Assembly (NCBI RefSeq): GCF_003025595.1
Contig: NZ_PYMI01000013.1
Span: forward strand, 1 to 64,000
Origin: Photobacterium ganghwense
GTDB taxonomy: Bacteria; Pseudomonadota; Gammaproteobacteria; Enterobacterales; Vibrionaceae
Length of the DNA: 64,000 bases
Reading direction: 5' to 3'
The translations under genes and the position numbers were made by a program. Positions 7,722-16,819 of the stretch are shown in pieces. The notes beneath the pieces were generated by a model. That model was not told the DNA's origin. It was given only the letters and a program-made list of their open reading frames with translations, and made no database searches. Every line of letters starts with the position of its first letter. Position 1 is the first letter of the stretch.

Positions 7722-8780
7722 TCAGCCGTGATGTGGAGGCAAGGCGAGGGTACCCGGCACAAAAGGCTGGGTCGCCCGGGTTACCACTCCCAGGGCAAAA
7801 TGCTCATATGCCCGAATCACGACCATTTCACCAACCGGCACCTGGCTCAGGGCAAACTTCTGCTGCTGGAAACTCACTCCCTGATAATCATAACTACCTT
7901 TCTCACCCACCACGCCGGCACCAGCCCGGTACAGGTTAAACACATGGCCAGCCTGCACGCCGTCGAGGTGCCCAAGGTCAATCACAACCGGATCGTGGGT
8001 CGCGATATAACGCATGCCCCCTAAATGACCGACAACGCTGCCGGACACATCGGCGGGCGGCGCAGAAGGCGCAAAGTTGAGGTTGAGATCCTCCCGGCCA
8101 AGCGGCGCAGGCAGCAGAATGTCATTTTGTCTGACTTCGCCAAGGAAAGTGGTCAGAGTCAGCGCACTTTTCTCACTGTCGGCCTGCGTCACTTTGGCTC
8201 GGGCAATTTCCTTCAACCCCATCACTTCCCGAGTGTCGCCGTTTGCCAATTCACGTTCAAAGCGCTTGTCCGGACGGTAGACCCACCACACATCCCCGGT
8301 TTCCAGCGGCGTGTCAGCCCAAATTAAATCTTCTTCCGCCATATAATCTCTGGCCCGGCTGCTGCCGACCACCCGTGGCAGGCGATCCAGATGGGCTGGT
8401 GTCATCAACTTATCTTGCGCCAGAAATGGCAGCATCAGGGAAGACTGCAGGGTGGTGATCGGGGCGCGTACAATCCGAACCTGCGGTGACAGTTTCAAAT
8501 GACGCTTCAGTTGCAGGCGCGGCTGGCCATTCACCCACACCAAGTGGATTTGATCGCCCGGATAAATCAGGTGCGGATTTTTGATGTAATCATTCGCCTG
8601 CCAAAGGGTCGGCCACAGCCAGGGGCTGGACAGGAAATGGGCGGAAATATCCCACAAAGTATCGCCTTTTTTGACGGTATACACTTCAGGGGCACCGTCA
8701 ATGACCTTCGGCTGCGGCGGCTTAGCCCACCCCGTTCCGTGAAATCCGGCCAATACCAAGACAATGACACGCAGCCACAT
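7722..8780 (-). CDS. Secreted LysM-domain protein
   Basis: A 352-residue envelope protein. Residues 1-19 are a signal peptide ending at GWA. One LysM domain lies at about 33-81 (YTVKKGDTLWDIS then NPHLIYPGDQIHL) and should bind peptidoglycan. The remaining 270 residues carry no motif I recognise; they look globular, beta-rich and soluble. Orthologues sit beside dprA and diverge from def in vibrios and many other gammaproteobacteria. Role unknown; a periplasmic cell-wall-bound scaffold is a guess. The 287 bases separating it from def must hold both promoters. Confidence 0.88.
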   Translation of the reverse strand: MWLRVIVLVLAGFHGTGWAKPPQPKVIDGAPEVYTVKKGDTLWDISAHFLSSPWLWPTLWQANDYIKNPHLIYPGDQIHLVWVNGQPRLQLKRHLKLSPQVRIVRAPITTLQSSLMLPFLAQDKLMTPAHLDRLPRVVGSSRARDYMAEEDLIWADTPLETGDVWWVYRPDKRFERELANGDTREVMGLKEIARAKVTQADSEKSALTLTTFLGEVRQNDILLPAPLGREDLNLNFAPSAPPADVSGSVVGHLGGMRYIATHDPVVIDLGHLDGVQAGHVFNLYRAGAGVVGEKGSYDYQGVSFQQQKFALSQVPVGEMVVIRAYEHFALGVVTRATQPFVPGTLALPPHHG

Positions 8781-8845
8781 ACATCCCTTCCTGTTCTACT
8801 TCGCCGTGCCGCTCCCCATGGCAAGCACCTGACTGGGTCATCAGG

Positions 8846-8917
8846 CTGGCATTGCGGGGAAAAGGTGTCTAGCGCTTCCCCACGCCGTGCCGCGACTTTT
8901 CGGCACGCTTCACCTTT
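8846..8917. other. Divergent LysM/def intergenic segment with hairpin
   Basis: Within the 287-base gap between the LysM gene and def, CGTGCCG and CGGCACG form a seven-base stem around an eight-base spacer (about 8885-8906). There is no T-run, so this is not an obvious terminator. I see no clear consensus promoter for either gene; TAGAAT around 9010-9015 is a possible -10 for def. Confidence 0.3.
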
Positions 8918-9067
8918 CCTTTTTCTCTGTTACACAAAAAGGCACGTTATCCTCGGCGAACAGGGCACCCCGCGACCGTCAGGGACTGTTATTTGGCGCT
9001 TAAAATGACTAGAATTAGAGCAACTACGAATCTTGAGTAATCCGTACTGTCTTTTTAACGAGTATCT

Positions 9068-9586
9068 ATGTCTGTATTGCAAGTATTAACATTCCCTGAT
9101 GAGCGCCTGCGCACCGTAGCAAAACCGGTTGAAGCAGTGACACCTGAGATCCAGAAAATTGTCGATGACATGCTGGAAACCATGTATGACGAGGAAGGCA
9201 TCGGCCTTGCCGCCACTCAGGTGGATATCCATCAGCGCATCGTGGTGATCGATATTTCTGAAGAGCGCAATCAGCCAATGGTACTGATCAATCCGGAAAT
9301 CATCGAAAAACGCGGTGAAGACGGAATTGAAGAAGGCTGTCTGTCTGTACCGGGTGCCCGAGCCCTGGTTCCACGTGCGGCCGAAGTGACCGTTAAGGCA
9401 CTGGATCGTGACGGTAAGGAATACCAATTTGATGCCGACGACCTGCTGGCTATCTGCGTACAGCATGAGCTTGATCACCTGAAAGGTAAGCTGTTTGTCG
9501 ATTACCTGTCGCCGCTGAAGCGTAAACGTATTCAGGACAAACTGGCCAAAATCAAACGCTTCAACGACAAGCACGCGAACAACTAA
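9068..9586 (+). CDS. def: Peptide deformylase
   Basis: Removes the formyl group from the N-terminal methionine of new polypeptides. The 172-residue protein has all three catalytic motifs: GIGLAATQ at 44-51, EGCLS at 89-93 with metal ligand C91, and QHELDH at 132-137 with ligands H133 and H137 and catalytic E134. It is very close to the E. coli enzyme across its length. It is followed 28 bases later by fmt, which adds the formyl group to initiator tRNA, so the pair encodes the formylation cycle. Confidence 0.97.
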   Translation: MSVLQVLTFPDERLRTVAKPVEAVTPEIQKIVDDMLETMYDEEGIGLAATQVDIHQRIVVIDISEERNQPMVLINPEIIEKRGEDGIEEGCLSVPGARALVPRAAEVTVKALDRDGKEYQFDADDLLAICVQHELDHLKGKLFVDYLSPLKRKRIQDKLAKIKRFNDKHANN

Positions 9587-9614
9587 GCCTAACCCCGATT
9601 TAAGGACGTTTACC

Positions 9615-10565
9615 TTGAGCAAGCCTTTACGAATTGTCTTCGCAGGTACTCCGGATTTCGCCGCCCTTCACCTGGCGGCGTTGTTGTCTTCAGAGCACGA
9701 CGTGATTGCCGTCTATACCCAACCCGATCGCCCAGCCGGTCGCGGGAAAAAACTGACGGCCAGCCCAGTGAAAAACATTGCACTGGCACACAATATTCCG
9801 GTTTATCAGCCAGAGAACTTCAAGTCTGAAGAAGCCAAGCAGGAGCTGGCTGCGCTGAACGCCGACATCATGGTCGTGGTGGCCTATGGCCTGCTGCTGC
9901 CGCAAGTGGTCCTGGATACCCCGCGTCTGGGCTGTATCAATGTCCACGGTTCTATTCTGCCGCGCTGGCGTGGCGCCGCACCGATCCAGCGCTCCATCTG
10001 GGCCGGTGACGCCGAAACCGGCGTGACTATCATGCAGATGGACATCGGTCTGGATACCGGCGACATGCTGAAAATCGCCACCACGCCGATTGAAGCGACC
10101 GATACCAGCGCCACCATGTATGACAAGCTGGCAGAACTGGGGCCGGTCGCCCTGATTGAATGTCTGAACGACATTGCCGCCGGTACGGCGGTGCCGGTGA
10201 AACAAGATGATGCACTGGCTAACTACGCGAAAAAACTCAGCAAAGAAGAAGCCCAGATCGACTGGTCTATGGATGCCGCGGCGATCGAACGCTGTGTTCG
10301 TGCGTTCAATCCCTGGCCGATGAGCTACTTCACCGTGGCCGAGCAGAATATCAAAGTCTGGCAGACCGCCGTGGAAGCAGACAACCAGGGCAAAGCCCCG
10401 GGCACCATTCTGGCTGCCGATAAAAACGGTATTCTGGTCGCGACCGGGCAAGGCGCGCTGCGTCTGATTGAGCTGCAACCTCCGGGTAAGAAAGCCATGA
10501 AGGCACAGGATCTGCTGAACTCGCGCCGAGAGTGGTTCACCCCGGGTAACGTACTCTCATCATGA
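9615..10565 (+). CDS. fmt: Methionyl-tRNA formyltransferase
   Basis: Transfers formyl from 10-formyl-THF to Met-tRNA(fMet). The 316-residue protein has the formyltransferase domain with NVHGSILPRWRGAAPIQ and catalytic N109, H111 and D147 (inferred by alignment with E. coli N108/H110/D146), and a C-terminal tRNA-binding domain from about residue 205. The start is TTG, with AAGGACG upstream; no ATG fits, and the product then begins MSKPLRIVFAGTPDF as in the family. It forms the def-fmt operon, closed by a terminator at 10614. Confidence 0.97.
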   Translation: MSKPLRIVFAGTPDFAALHLAALLSSEHDVIAVYTQPDRPAGRGKKLTASPVKNIALAHNIPVYQPENFKSEEAKQELAALNADIMVVVAYGLLLPQVVLDTPRLGCINVHGSILPRWRGAAPIQRSIWAGDAETGVTIMQMDIGLDTGDMLKIATTPIEATDTSATMYDKLAELGPVALIECLNDIAAGTAVPVKQDDALANYAKKLSKEEAQIDWSMDAAAIERCVRAFNPWPMSYFTVAEQNIKVWQTAVEADNQGKAPGTILAADKNGILVATGQGALRLIELQPPGKKAMKAQDLLNSRREWFTPGNVLSS

Positions 10566-10613
10566 GCTGACTCAGCGGCCTGACGCGTTATTCGTCATGG
10601 CGCGCGGATCCCC

Positions 10614-10645
10614 AGGCCAGTGCTTGCACTGGCCTTCGTTTTTTC
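10614..10645 (+). terminator. Rho-independent terminator after fmt
   Basis: A perfect ten-base stem AGGCCAGTGC / GCACTGGCCT with a two-base loop, followed by TCGTTTTTTC. It separates def-fmt from rsmB, which in E. coli are co-transcribed. Confidence 0.88.
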
Positions 10646-10698
10646 TTCCCCGGCTCGCTGTCCCGGCGAGGGTGGGGCGATAACATCAGGAAAACTGC

Positions 10699-11982
10699 AT
10701 GAATGTAAGAGCCGCTGCGGCAAAAGTGGTGTATCAGGTTGTCGATCAGGGCCAGTCCCTGTCAACAGCACTGCCAGCCGCCCAACAAGACATCAAAGAA
10801 CGCGATCACGCGCTGCTGCAGGAAATGTGCTACGGCGTATTGCGCTGGCTGCCCCGCCTGGAAGCCATAACCCAGGAACTGATGGACAAGCCACTGAAAG
10901 GCAAGCAACGGGTTTTCCACCATCTGATCTTGGTCGGTCTGTACCAGCTCGGTTACATGCGGATCCCGGCGCACGCAGCAGTGGCTGAAACCGTGAATGC
11001 CACCAAGACCCTGAAAAAGCCACAGCTGCGGGGCCTGATCAATGCCATTCTGCGCAACTACCAGCGCCAGCAAGAGGCTCTGGATACCCAGGCGACCAGC
11101 CACGATGCCGGGCGTTACGGCCATCCAGGCTGGCTGTTGAAACTGCTGCAAACCAGTTACCCGGATCAGCTGGAAGCCATTGTCACGGCTAATAACACCA
11201 AAGCACCGATGTGGCTGCGGGTTAACCGCCGTCATCATGATCGGGATAGCTACCGCGCCCTGCTGGATGAAGCTGGCATTGCGACCGACATTCACCCACA
11301 GGCACCGGATGCCCTGAAACTGCACAGCCCGTGTGAGGTCAGCCGACTGCCGGGTTTTGCTGATGGTTGGGTTTCGGTACAGGATGCCGCCGCGCAACTG
11401 TCCGTCGAATACCTGCAGCCGCAGGCCGGTGAACTGATTCTGGACTGTTGTGCTGCTCCGGGCGGAAAAACCGCGCACATTCTGGAACGTCAGCCGCAAG
11501 CCAAAGTGGTGGCAATTGACTGCGATGAACAGCGCCTCAAACGGGTTTACGACAACCTGCAGCGCTTGCAGCTCGACGCCGAAGTACTGTGTGCCGATGC
11601 CCGTCACCCTGAACAGTGGTGGCATGGCGAGCAGTTTGATCGGATTCTGCTGGATGCCCCGTGTTCGGCAACCGGCGTGATCCGCCGCCATCCGGACATC
11701 AAGTGGCTGCGCCGCGCAGACGACATTGAAGCACTGGCGCAGTTACAGGCAGAGATCGTGGATGCAATGTGGCAACAGCTCAAGCCAGGCGGCACCCTGG
11801 TGTACGCAACCTGCTCCATTACGCCGCAGGAAAACAGTGAACAGGTCAAAGCGTTCCTGGCCCGTACCCCGGAAGCGACCCTGATGGACAGCGATCCGGC
11901 ACAACCGGGCCGTCAGATCCTGCCGGGTGAACACGACATGGACGGCTTCTACTATGCGGTGATCCGCAAAGCGAACGCATAA
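10699..11982 (+). CDS. rsmB: 16S rRNA m5C967 methyltransferase
   Basis: RsmB (Sun/Fmu) methylates C967 of 16S rRNA using SAM. The 427-residue protein has an N-terminal NusB-like RNA-binding domain (about 5-140) and a C-terminal NOL1/NOP2/Sun methyltransferase. The SAM motif CCAAPGGK is at about 250-257. The two catalytic cysteines are C321 in DAPCSATG and C371 in YATCS. An AGGAAAA Shine-Dalgarno precedes the ATG. A terminator on each side suggests it is transcribed on its own. Confidence 0.96.
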   Translation: MNVRAAAAKVVYQVVDQGQSLSTALPAAQQDIKERDHALLQEMCYGVLRWLPRLEAITQELMDKPLKGKQRVFHHLILVGLYQLGYMRIPAHAAVAETVNATKTLKKPQLRGLINAILRNYQRQQEALDTQATSHDAGRYGHPGWLLKLLQTSYPDQLEAIVTANNTKAPMWLRVNRRHHDRDSYRALLDEAGIATDIHPQAPDALKLHSPCEVSRLPGFADGWVSVQDAAAQLSVEYLQPQAGELILDCCAAPGGKTAHILERQPQAKVVAIDCDEQRLKRVYDNLQRLQLDAEVLCADARHPEQWWHGEQFDRILLDAPCSATGVIRRHPDIKWLRRADDIEALAQLQAEIVDAMWQQLKPGGTLVYATCSITPQENSEQVKAFLARTPEATLMDSDPAQPGRQILPGEHDMDGFYYAVIRKANA

Positions 11983-11986
11983 TCAG

Positions 11987-12019
11987 AAAGCGGAACTTGG
12001 TTAACAAGTTCCGCTTTTT
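11987..12019 (+). terminator. Rho-independent terminator after rsmB
   Basis: Stem AAAGCGGAACTTG / CAAGTTCCGCTTT around a five-base loop, followed by a T-run, directly after the rsmB stop codon. Confidence 0.88.
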
Positions 12020-12155
12020 CTTTGCAGCTTTCCTCCTGTTTGAGGCAGTTCGCCACAGGGGTGAAAACTAAGTTATTCTAAATGGATAGAGATCAGCATG
12101 ACCCTCATCCTGAAGCGTAGTAACCTACAACGATTCCAATAATCAGGCACATGCT

Positions 12156-13532
12156 ATGAAAATTATCATTCTCGGTGCCGGTCAGGTCGGCGGTACGTTG
12201 GCTGAAAACCTGGTTGGCGAGAACAACGATATCACCATCGTCGATAAGGATCCGGAGCGTCTGCGAGAGCTGCAGGACAAATATGACCTGCGTGTAGTAC
12301 AGGGCTTTGCCAGCCACCCGCGTACCCTGCGGGAAGCCGGCGCACAGGACGCCGACATGCTGGTGGCCGTCACGAACTCTGACGAGACCAATATGGTCGC
12401 CTGCCAGATCGCCTTCACCTTGTTCAATACCCCGAACCGGGTCGCCCGTATCCGTTCGCCAGAATACCTGAAAGAAAAAGATCCGCTGTTCCAGTCAGAT
12501 GCTGTGCCGGTTGACCATTTGATCGCACCGGAAGAACTGGTAACCGGCTATATCGAACGCCTGGTCGAGTACCCGGGCGCCCTGCAGGTTGTCGGGTTTG
12601 CCGAAGACAAAGTGGGCCTGGTGGCGGTTAAAGCCTATTACGGCGGTCCGCTGGTAGGGAATGCCCTGTCGGCACTGCGTGAGCACATGCCGCACATCGA
12701 CACCCGGGTCGCGGCCATTTTCCGTCAGGGACGGCCAATCCGCCCGCAGGGCACCACGATTATCGAGGCGGATGACGAAGTGTTCTTCGTGGCGGCCAGC
12801 AACCATATTCGCTCGGTCATGAGTGAACTGCAGCGCCTGGAGAAGCCGTACAAACGCCTGATGATTGTCGGCGGCGGTAACATCGGCGCCGGTCTGGCGC
12901 GCCGCCTGGAGCAGAGCTACAGCGTCAAGCTCATCGAGCGCAATCCGGAGCGGGCGGAAAACCTGTCGGAAATGCTGGAAAATACCATCGTGTTCTGTGG
13001 CGATGCGTCGGATCAGGAACTGCTGAGTGAAGAGCACATTGAGCAGATTGACGTGTTTATTGCGGTAACCAATGACGATGAGGCCAACATCATGTCAGCC
13101 ATGCTGGCCAAACGGATGGGGGCCAAGAAAGTCATGGTGCTGATTCAGCGCGGCGCTTACGTGGACCTGGTCCAGGGCGGCACTATCGATATTGCGATCT
13201 CGCCGCAGCAGGCAACCATTTCGGCCCTGCTGACCCACGTGCGCAAGGCCGATATCGTCAACGTCTCGTCACTGCGACGCGGCGCGGCTGAAGCCATTGA
13301 GGCAATTGCCCACGGTGATGCCAGCACGTCGAAAGTCGTGGGCCGGGCCGTCGGTGATATCAAGCTGCCGCCGGGGACCACCATTGGTGCCGTCGTCCGT
13401 GGTGACGAAGTGCTGATCGCCCATGACCGAACCGTGATTGAGCAGAACGACCACGTGGTGATGTTCCTGGTGGATAAAAAATACATCCCGGACGTCGAAC
13501 GCCTGTTCCAGCCTAGCCCGTTCTTCTTGTAA
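12156..13532 (+). CDS. trkA: Trk potassium uptake regulatory subunit TrkA
   Basis: Peripheral NAD(H)/nucleotide-binding subunit that gates the TrkH K+ channel from the cytosol. The 458-residue protein is a tandem duplication: two RCK modules, each with an N-terminal Rossmann fold (GAGQVGGTLAENL near residue 7 and GGGNIGAGLARRL near 239) followed by a TrkA-C domain. Length is the same as in E. coli. It ends 4 bases before trkH; the adjacency with its channel partner makes K+ import by Trk very likely. Confidence 0.97.
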   Translation: MKIIILGAGQVGGTLAENLVGENNDITIVDKDPERLRELQDKYDLRVVQGFASHPRTLREAGAQDADMLVAVTNSDETNMVACQIAFTLFNTPNRVARIRSPEYLKEKDPLFQSDAVPVDHLIAPEELVTGYIERLVEYPGALQVVGFAEDKVGLVAVKAYYGGPLVGNALSALREHMPHIDTRVAAIFRQGRPIRPQGTTIIEADDEVFFVAASNHIRSVMSELQRLEKPYKRLMIVGGGNIGAGLARRLEQSYSVKLIERNPERAENLSEMLENTIVFCGDASDQELLSEEHIEQIDVFIAVTNDDEANIMSAMLAKRMGAKKVMVLIQRGAYVDLVQGGTIDIAISPQQATISALLTHVRKADIVNVSSLRRGAAEAIEAIAHGDASTSKVVGRAVGDIKLPPGTTIGAVVRGDEVLIAHDRTVIEQNDHVVMFLVDKKYIPDVERLFQPSPFFL

Positions 13533-13536
13533 TACT

Positions 13537-14982
13537 ATGGTCAATTATCGTCCCATCCTCTTCGTGATCGGGCTGGTGCTGTCAAAGATCGCCCTGTTCA
13601 TGTATGTCCCGACCCTGGTGGCGTTTGTCACCGGGACAGCGGGCTTTATCGACTTCGCAACGGCGGTGCTGATCACCCACGTGGTCGCTTTTCTGTGCCT
13701 GACATTTGGCCGGACCGACGAGTTCAAGCTCGGGGTACGCGATATGTTCATGATCACTACCCTGGTCTGGACTATCGCCAGCGCCTTCGCCGCACTGCCG
13801 TTTGTGTTCATCAACCATATCAGTTTTACCGATGCCTATTTCGAGACCATGTCGGGGATCACCACGACCGGTTCGACGGTGCTGAGCGGATTGGATGACA
13901 TGGCACCGAGTATCCTGCTGTGGCGTTCGACATTGCAGTGGCTCGGCGGGGTCGGATTCATCGTCATGGGGGTGGCCATCCTGCCGATGCTGAACGTGGG
14001 CGGGATGCGGCTGTTCCAAACCGAATCGTCCGACTGGTCGGAAAAAAGTTCACCGCGAACTAAAAGCGTGGCCAAAAATATCGTCAACGTGTATCTGTGC
14101 CTGACCGGGTTGTGCTTTGTCGGTTACCTGATGGCCGGAATGAACACCTTTGATGCCATTAACCACGCCTTCACCACCTTGTCGACCGGCGGTTACTCCA
14201 CTTCCGATGGCTCCATGAACCACTTCTCCAATGCCGCCCACTGGGTGGCCATCGTGTTCATGTTTGCCGGAGGCCTGCCGTTCCTGCTGTTTGTTCAGGT
14301 GCTGCGGAAAAAACACCCGCGAACCCTGCTCAAAGATGCCCAGGTACAAGGCTTTACCCTGCTGGTGCTGTGTGCTGGTCTGGCGGTCGCCCTGTGGCTG
14401 ACGTGGCAGCGCGACTACCCGTTTGCCGATGCTTTCCGGGTCTCGTTGTTCAACATTATCTCAGTCGTCACCACCACCGGCTTCGGTCTGGACGATTTCA
14501 GCTCCTGGGGGCCATTCCCGACCATCGTGTTTGCATTCATGATGCTGGTCGGCGGCTGCTCCGGCTCCACTGCCGGCGGGGTCAAAATCTTCCGTTTCCA
14601 GGTCGCGTTTGCGCTGCTGCGCAAGCAGATGATGCAGCTGATTCATCCTTCCGGGGTGTTCATCCAGCGCTATAACGGGCGTCCGGTTACCGACGGTATC
14701 GTACGCTCTGTCGTGGCCTTTGCCCTGACCTTCATTCTGACCATCGTGATTGTGGCGGCTGTGCTGGGCATGCAAGGGCTGGATGCCATCACCAGTATCA
14801 CCGGGGCGATGACCGCGGTGGCCAACGTTGGTCCCGGCATGGGAGAGGTAATCGGCCCGACCGGTAACTTCGCGACCTTACCGGATATGGCGAAATGGAC
14901 CCTGAGCCTAGGCATGCTGATGGGGCGTCTGGAAATTCTGACCGTGCTGGTGTTGTTCTTCCCGGCCTTCTGGCGCAACTGA
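13537..14982 (+). CDS. trkH: Trk potassium uptake channel TrkH
   Basis: Inner-membrane K+-translocating subunit of the Trk system, 481 residues with about ten membrane segments plus four re-entrant pore loops. The four selectivity-filter elements are visible: TTGST near 109, STGGYS near 213, TTTGFG near 311 and NVGPG near 429. It starts four bases after trkA and no separate promoter is seen, so the two are one operon. A bidirectional terminator follows. Confidence 0.97.
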   Translation: MVNYRPILFVIGLVLSKIALFMYVPTLVAFVTGTAGFIDFATAVLITHVVAFLCLTFGRTDEFKLGVRDMFMITTLVWTIASAFAALPFVFINHISFTDAYFETMSGITTTGSTVLSGLDDMAPSILLWRSTLQWLGGVGFIVMGVAILPMLNVGGMRLFQTESSDWSEKSSPRTKSVAKNIVNVYLCLTGLCFVGYLMAGMNTFDAINHAFTTLSTGGYSTSDGSMNHFSNAAHWVAIVFMFAGGLPFLLFVQVLRKKHPRTLLKDAQVQGFTLLVLCAGLAVALWLTWQRDYPFADAFRVSLFNIISVVTTTGFGLDDFSSWGPFPTIVFAFMMLVGGCSGSTAGGVKIFRFQVAFALLRKQMMQLIHPSGVFIQRYNGRPVTDGIVRSVVAFALTFILTIVIVAAVLGMQGLDAITSITGAMTAVANVGPGMGEVIGPTGNFATLPDMAKWTLSLGMLMGRLEILTVLVLFFPAFWRN

Positions 14983-15009
14983 GCCTCAGAATAAATAAAG
15001 CCCCAAACG

Positions 15010-15036
15010 AAAAAGAGAGCCGCATGGCTCTCTTTT
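15010..15036. terminator. Bidirectional terminator between trkH and yqfA
   Basis: Stem AAAGAGAGCC / GGCTCTCTTT with loop GCAT, an A-run on the left and T-rich sequence on the right. It lies between the convergent trkH and yqfA genes and can end both transcripts. Confidence 0.85.
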
Positions 15037-15064
15037 CTATTTCCCGTCTCTGATGGTCATCCCC

Positions 15065-15724
15065 TCAAACCGGGTCAACATAGAAGTAGATTGCCAGAAA
15101 ATGGCAGACCGTGCCGCCCAGCACAAACACATGCCAAATCGCATGGTTAAACGGAATGCGCTGATTGACATAAAACAGCACCCCGAGCGAGTAAATCACC
15201 CCGCCGGCCGCCAGGAGCACCAGCCCGCCGGTCTCCAGCGACATTGCCAGTGGATACACGGCAATCAGTGACAACCAGCCCATCGCCAGGTACGTGGCCA
15301 ATGACAGCCGCTTAAAGCGGTACACAAAAACAATTTTGACCAACATCCCAAGCAGGGCAATCAGCCAGATCACCGCCATCAGGGTAATGGCCAGCGGGGT
15401 CCGCAGGGTGATCAGCAGGAAAGGGGTATATGTGCCGGCGATCAGCAGGTAAATGGCACAGTGGTCGAAAGTTTTCAGGGCCCGCTTGGCACGGGCAAAC
15501 GGAATGGCATGATAGAGGGTCGAGGCCAGGTACAGCACGATCATGCTGCCGCCATAAATACTCAGACTGGTAATACTCAGTGCATCAGCATCGGCCTGCA
15601 CCGCCTGCATCAGCAACAGCACCAGCCCGACGATGCCAAAAATCATCCCCAGGCCGTGACTGATACTGTTTGCCACTTCCTCTGCGACCGAATAGCCGGA
15701 TCGCAAAGTCAATGATTTCGCCAT
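15065..15724 (-). CDS. yqfA: Hemolysin III / PAQR family membrane protein (YqfA-like)
   Basis: A seven-helix inner-membrane protein of 219 residues, the same length as E. coli YqfA. The PAQR/HlyIII metal-site signatures are present: an early EEVANSISHG motif, LYHA and FDHCAIYL in the middle, and HAIWHVFVLGGTVCHF near the C-terminus. Despite the family name, haemolysis is not implied; a role in membrane lipid homeostasis is suspected. The start at 15724 has GGGAG six bases upstream and matches YqfA; a longer in-frame reading would run into the operator. Upstream lies a perfect palindrome of FabR type, linking it to unsaturated fatty-acid control. Confidence 0.9.
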   Translation of the reverse strand: MAKSLTLRSGYSVAEEVANSISHGLGMIFGIVGLVLLLMQAVQADADALSITSLSIYGGSMIVLYLASTLYHAIPFARAKRALKTFDHCAIYLLIAGTYTPFLLITLRTPLAITLMAVIWLIALLGMLVKIVFVYRFKRLSLATYLAMGWLSLIAVYPLAMSLETGGLVLLAAGGVIYSLGVLFYVNQRIPFNHAIWHVFVLGGTVCHFLAIYFYVDPV

Positions 15725-15813
15725 GTTCGCGCTCCCTTTCACTGTCCCGAAAATCCCCGCCGCACGCTTGCGGCAAGGCCATATTGCATATTGTTTTCGG
15801 CAGTATGGCACAC

Positions 15814-15837
15814 TTTAGCTTACACGTGTAAGCTAAA
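15814..15837. promoter_or_regulatory. Perfect 24-base palindrome, candidate FabR operator
   Basis: The 12-base arm TTTAGCTTACAC is followed immediately by its exact reverse complement. The core AGCTTACACGTGTAAGCT resembles the FabR operator of fabA and fabB (AGCNTACANGTGTNNGCT type). It covers the TTACAC -35 of a minus-strand promoter (TTACAC, 18 bases, CATACT) about 90 bases upstream of yqfA, so binding should repress. FabR assignment is by resemblance. Confidence 0.75.
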
Positions 15838-15874
15838 TTTTCAGGGGCAGGATCCGACGCAAAGGGAGTTAAGT

Positions 15875-16663
15875 TCAGGTGTGCTGATCAAGGAATTCCA
15901 GCACCATCTCACCAGCCTGCTGTGGGTGCATACCCGTTGGTAGTTCCAGGTAACGCTTCAGTTCGCCGCGCCCCAGCAAGCTCGACAGCATGCCGCTAAA
16001 CCCGTTCTGGCGACGATCGACCTCAAACCACAACTGCAATGCCTGCTCATCGCGGTAGGCTACAATCTCCAGCTCGCGCCAGCGCCCGTGGTACGGACCG
16101 GAGACCGGCACAAACTCAAACTCCTGTACAAACGGCAGGGCAAAGTTTTTCGCCGCCTCGCACTCGACCTGGCGAATGCGCAGCCCGGCCAGCTCCAGCG
16201 CAGTAAACACTCCATCCATCAACGGATCCGGACGGACAGTCAGGCGATCCTTGTCTTTCGGGTCAACGGCCATCGGAATATCCAGATGGGTTTCCAGCCA
16301 CACCTTGGCATCCCCGATGGTTATCGGGGTATTGAACGGCAGCTCCAGCGTGGCCGAAAACTGGCGCTCTTCGTTGGCCTGAATTTCGAAGGCGTAGGGC
16401 AGGGACCATTCCGCCAGTTTACACACCTGGGTAATGGTTTCTTTACGGTGCTGGTTGTCACCGCGGCTGCTTTCCACTTCCTCGCGGTAGTGGCAGCAGA
16501 GGTAGAGATCAATATTATCGATCTGCTGGCTGACCTTCCCGCCGTGTATCTGGATCTCCACCTGCAGGTTACCGCCGGGGATCAGTACGTCCTGGTGAAC
16601 CAACGTATCAACCCGGGCCGAGCCTATTCCCAGGCTAGCCAGGCTTTTTCGGAACAATGACAT
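15875..16663 (-). CDS. Spo0M-like protein (SpoOM family)
   Basis: A 262-residue cytosolic protein of the Spo0M family. It has an arrestin-like beta-sandwich N-terminal half (LFRKSLASLGIGSARVDT at the start, then strands with PGGNLQVEIQIHGG) and a C-terminal beta-rich half. In Bacillus Spo0M affects sporulation and division; in non-sporulating gammaproteobacteria the role is unknown. Start chosen at ATG 16663, with AGGAG seven bases upstream; an earlier in-frame start adds eight residues without a ribosome site. It is followed by the yqfA promoter region and preceded by the GntR-gene terminator, so it has its own transcript. Confidence 0.85.
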   Translation of the reverse strand: MSLFRKSLASLGIGSARVDTLVHQDVLIPGGNLQVEIQIHGGKVSQQIDNIDLYLCCHYREEVESSRGDNQHRKETITQVCKLAEWSLPYAFEIQANEERQFSATLELPFNTPITIGDAKVWLETHLDIPMAVDPKDKDRLTVRPDPLMDGVFTALELAGLRIRQVECEAAKNFALPFVQEFEFVPVSGPYHGRWRELEIVAYRDEQALQLWFEVDRRQNGFSGMLSSLLGRGELKRYLELPTGMHPQQAGEMVLEFLDQHT

Positions 16664-16787
16664 CAGGCATCTCCTTTGCGCCGGCAACGCCGTGCTGGGC
16701 CCTGCCGAAACGATATGAATTCCTATTAATATTGCAGCGAACCGGCGCCGCCTGCAAGCACCGTGATGGAAGCGACGTCACGCCCAT

Positions 16788-16816
16788 AAAAAAACGAAGC
16801 CGTGGCTTCGTTTTTT
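16788..16816 (-). terminator. Terminator after the GntR-family gene
   Basis: Stem CGAAGC / GCTTCG flanked by A7 on one side and T6 on the other, three bases beyond the stop codon of the GntR gene on the minus strand. Its symmetric A/T tracts would let it act in both directions. Confidence 0.85.
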
Positions 16817-16819
16817 GTT

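Noticed and set aside
9368..9383. GGTTCCACGTGCGGCC inside def as a possible parS site
   Set aside because: Only the left half and centre fit; the right half is GCGGC rather than NAAC, so ParB should not bind.
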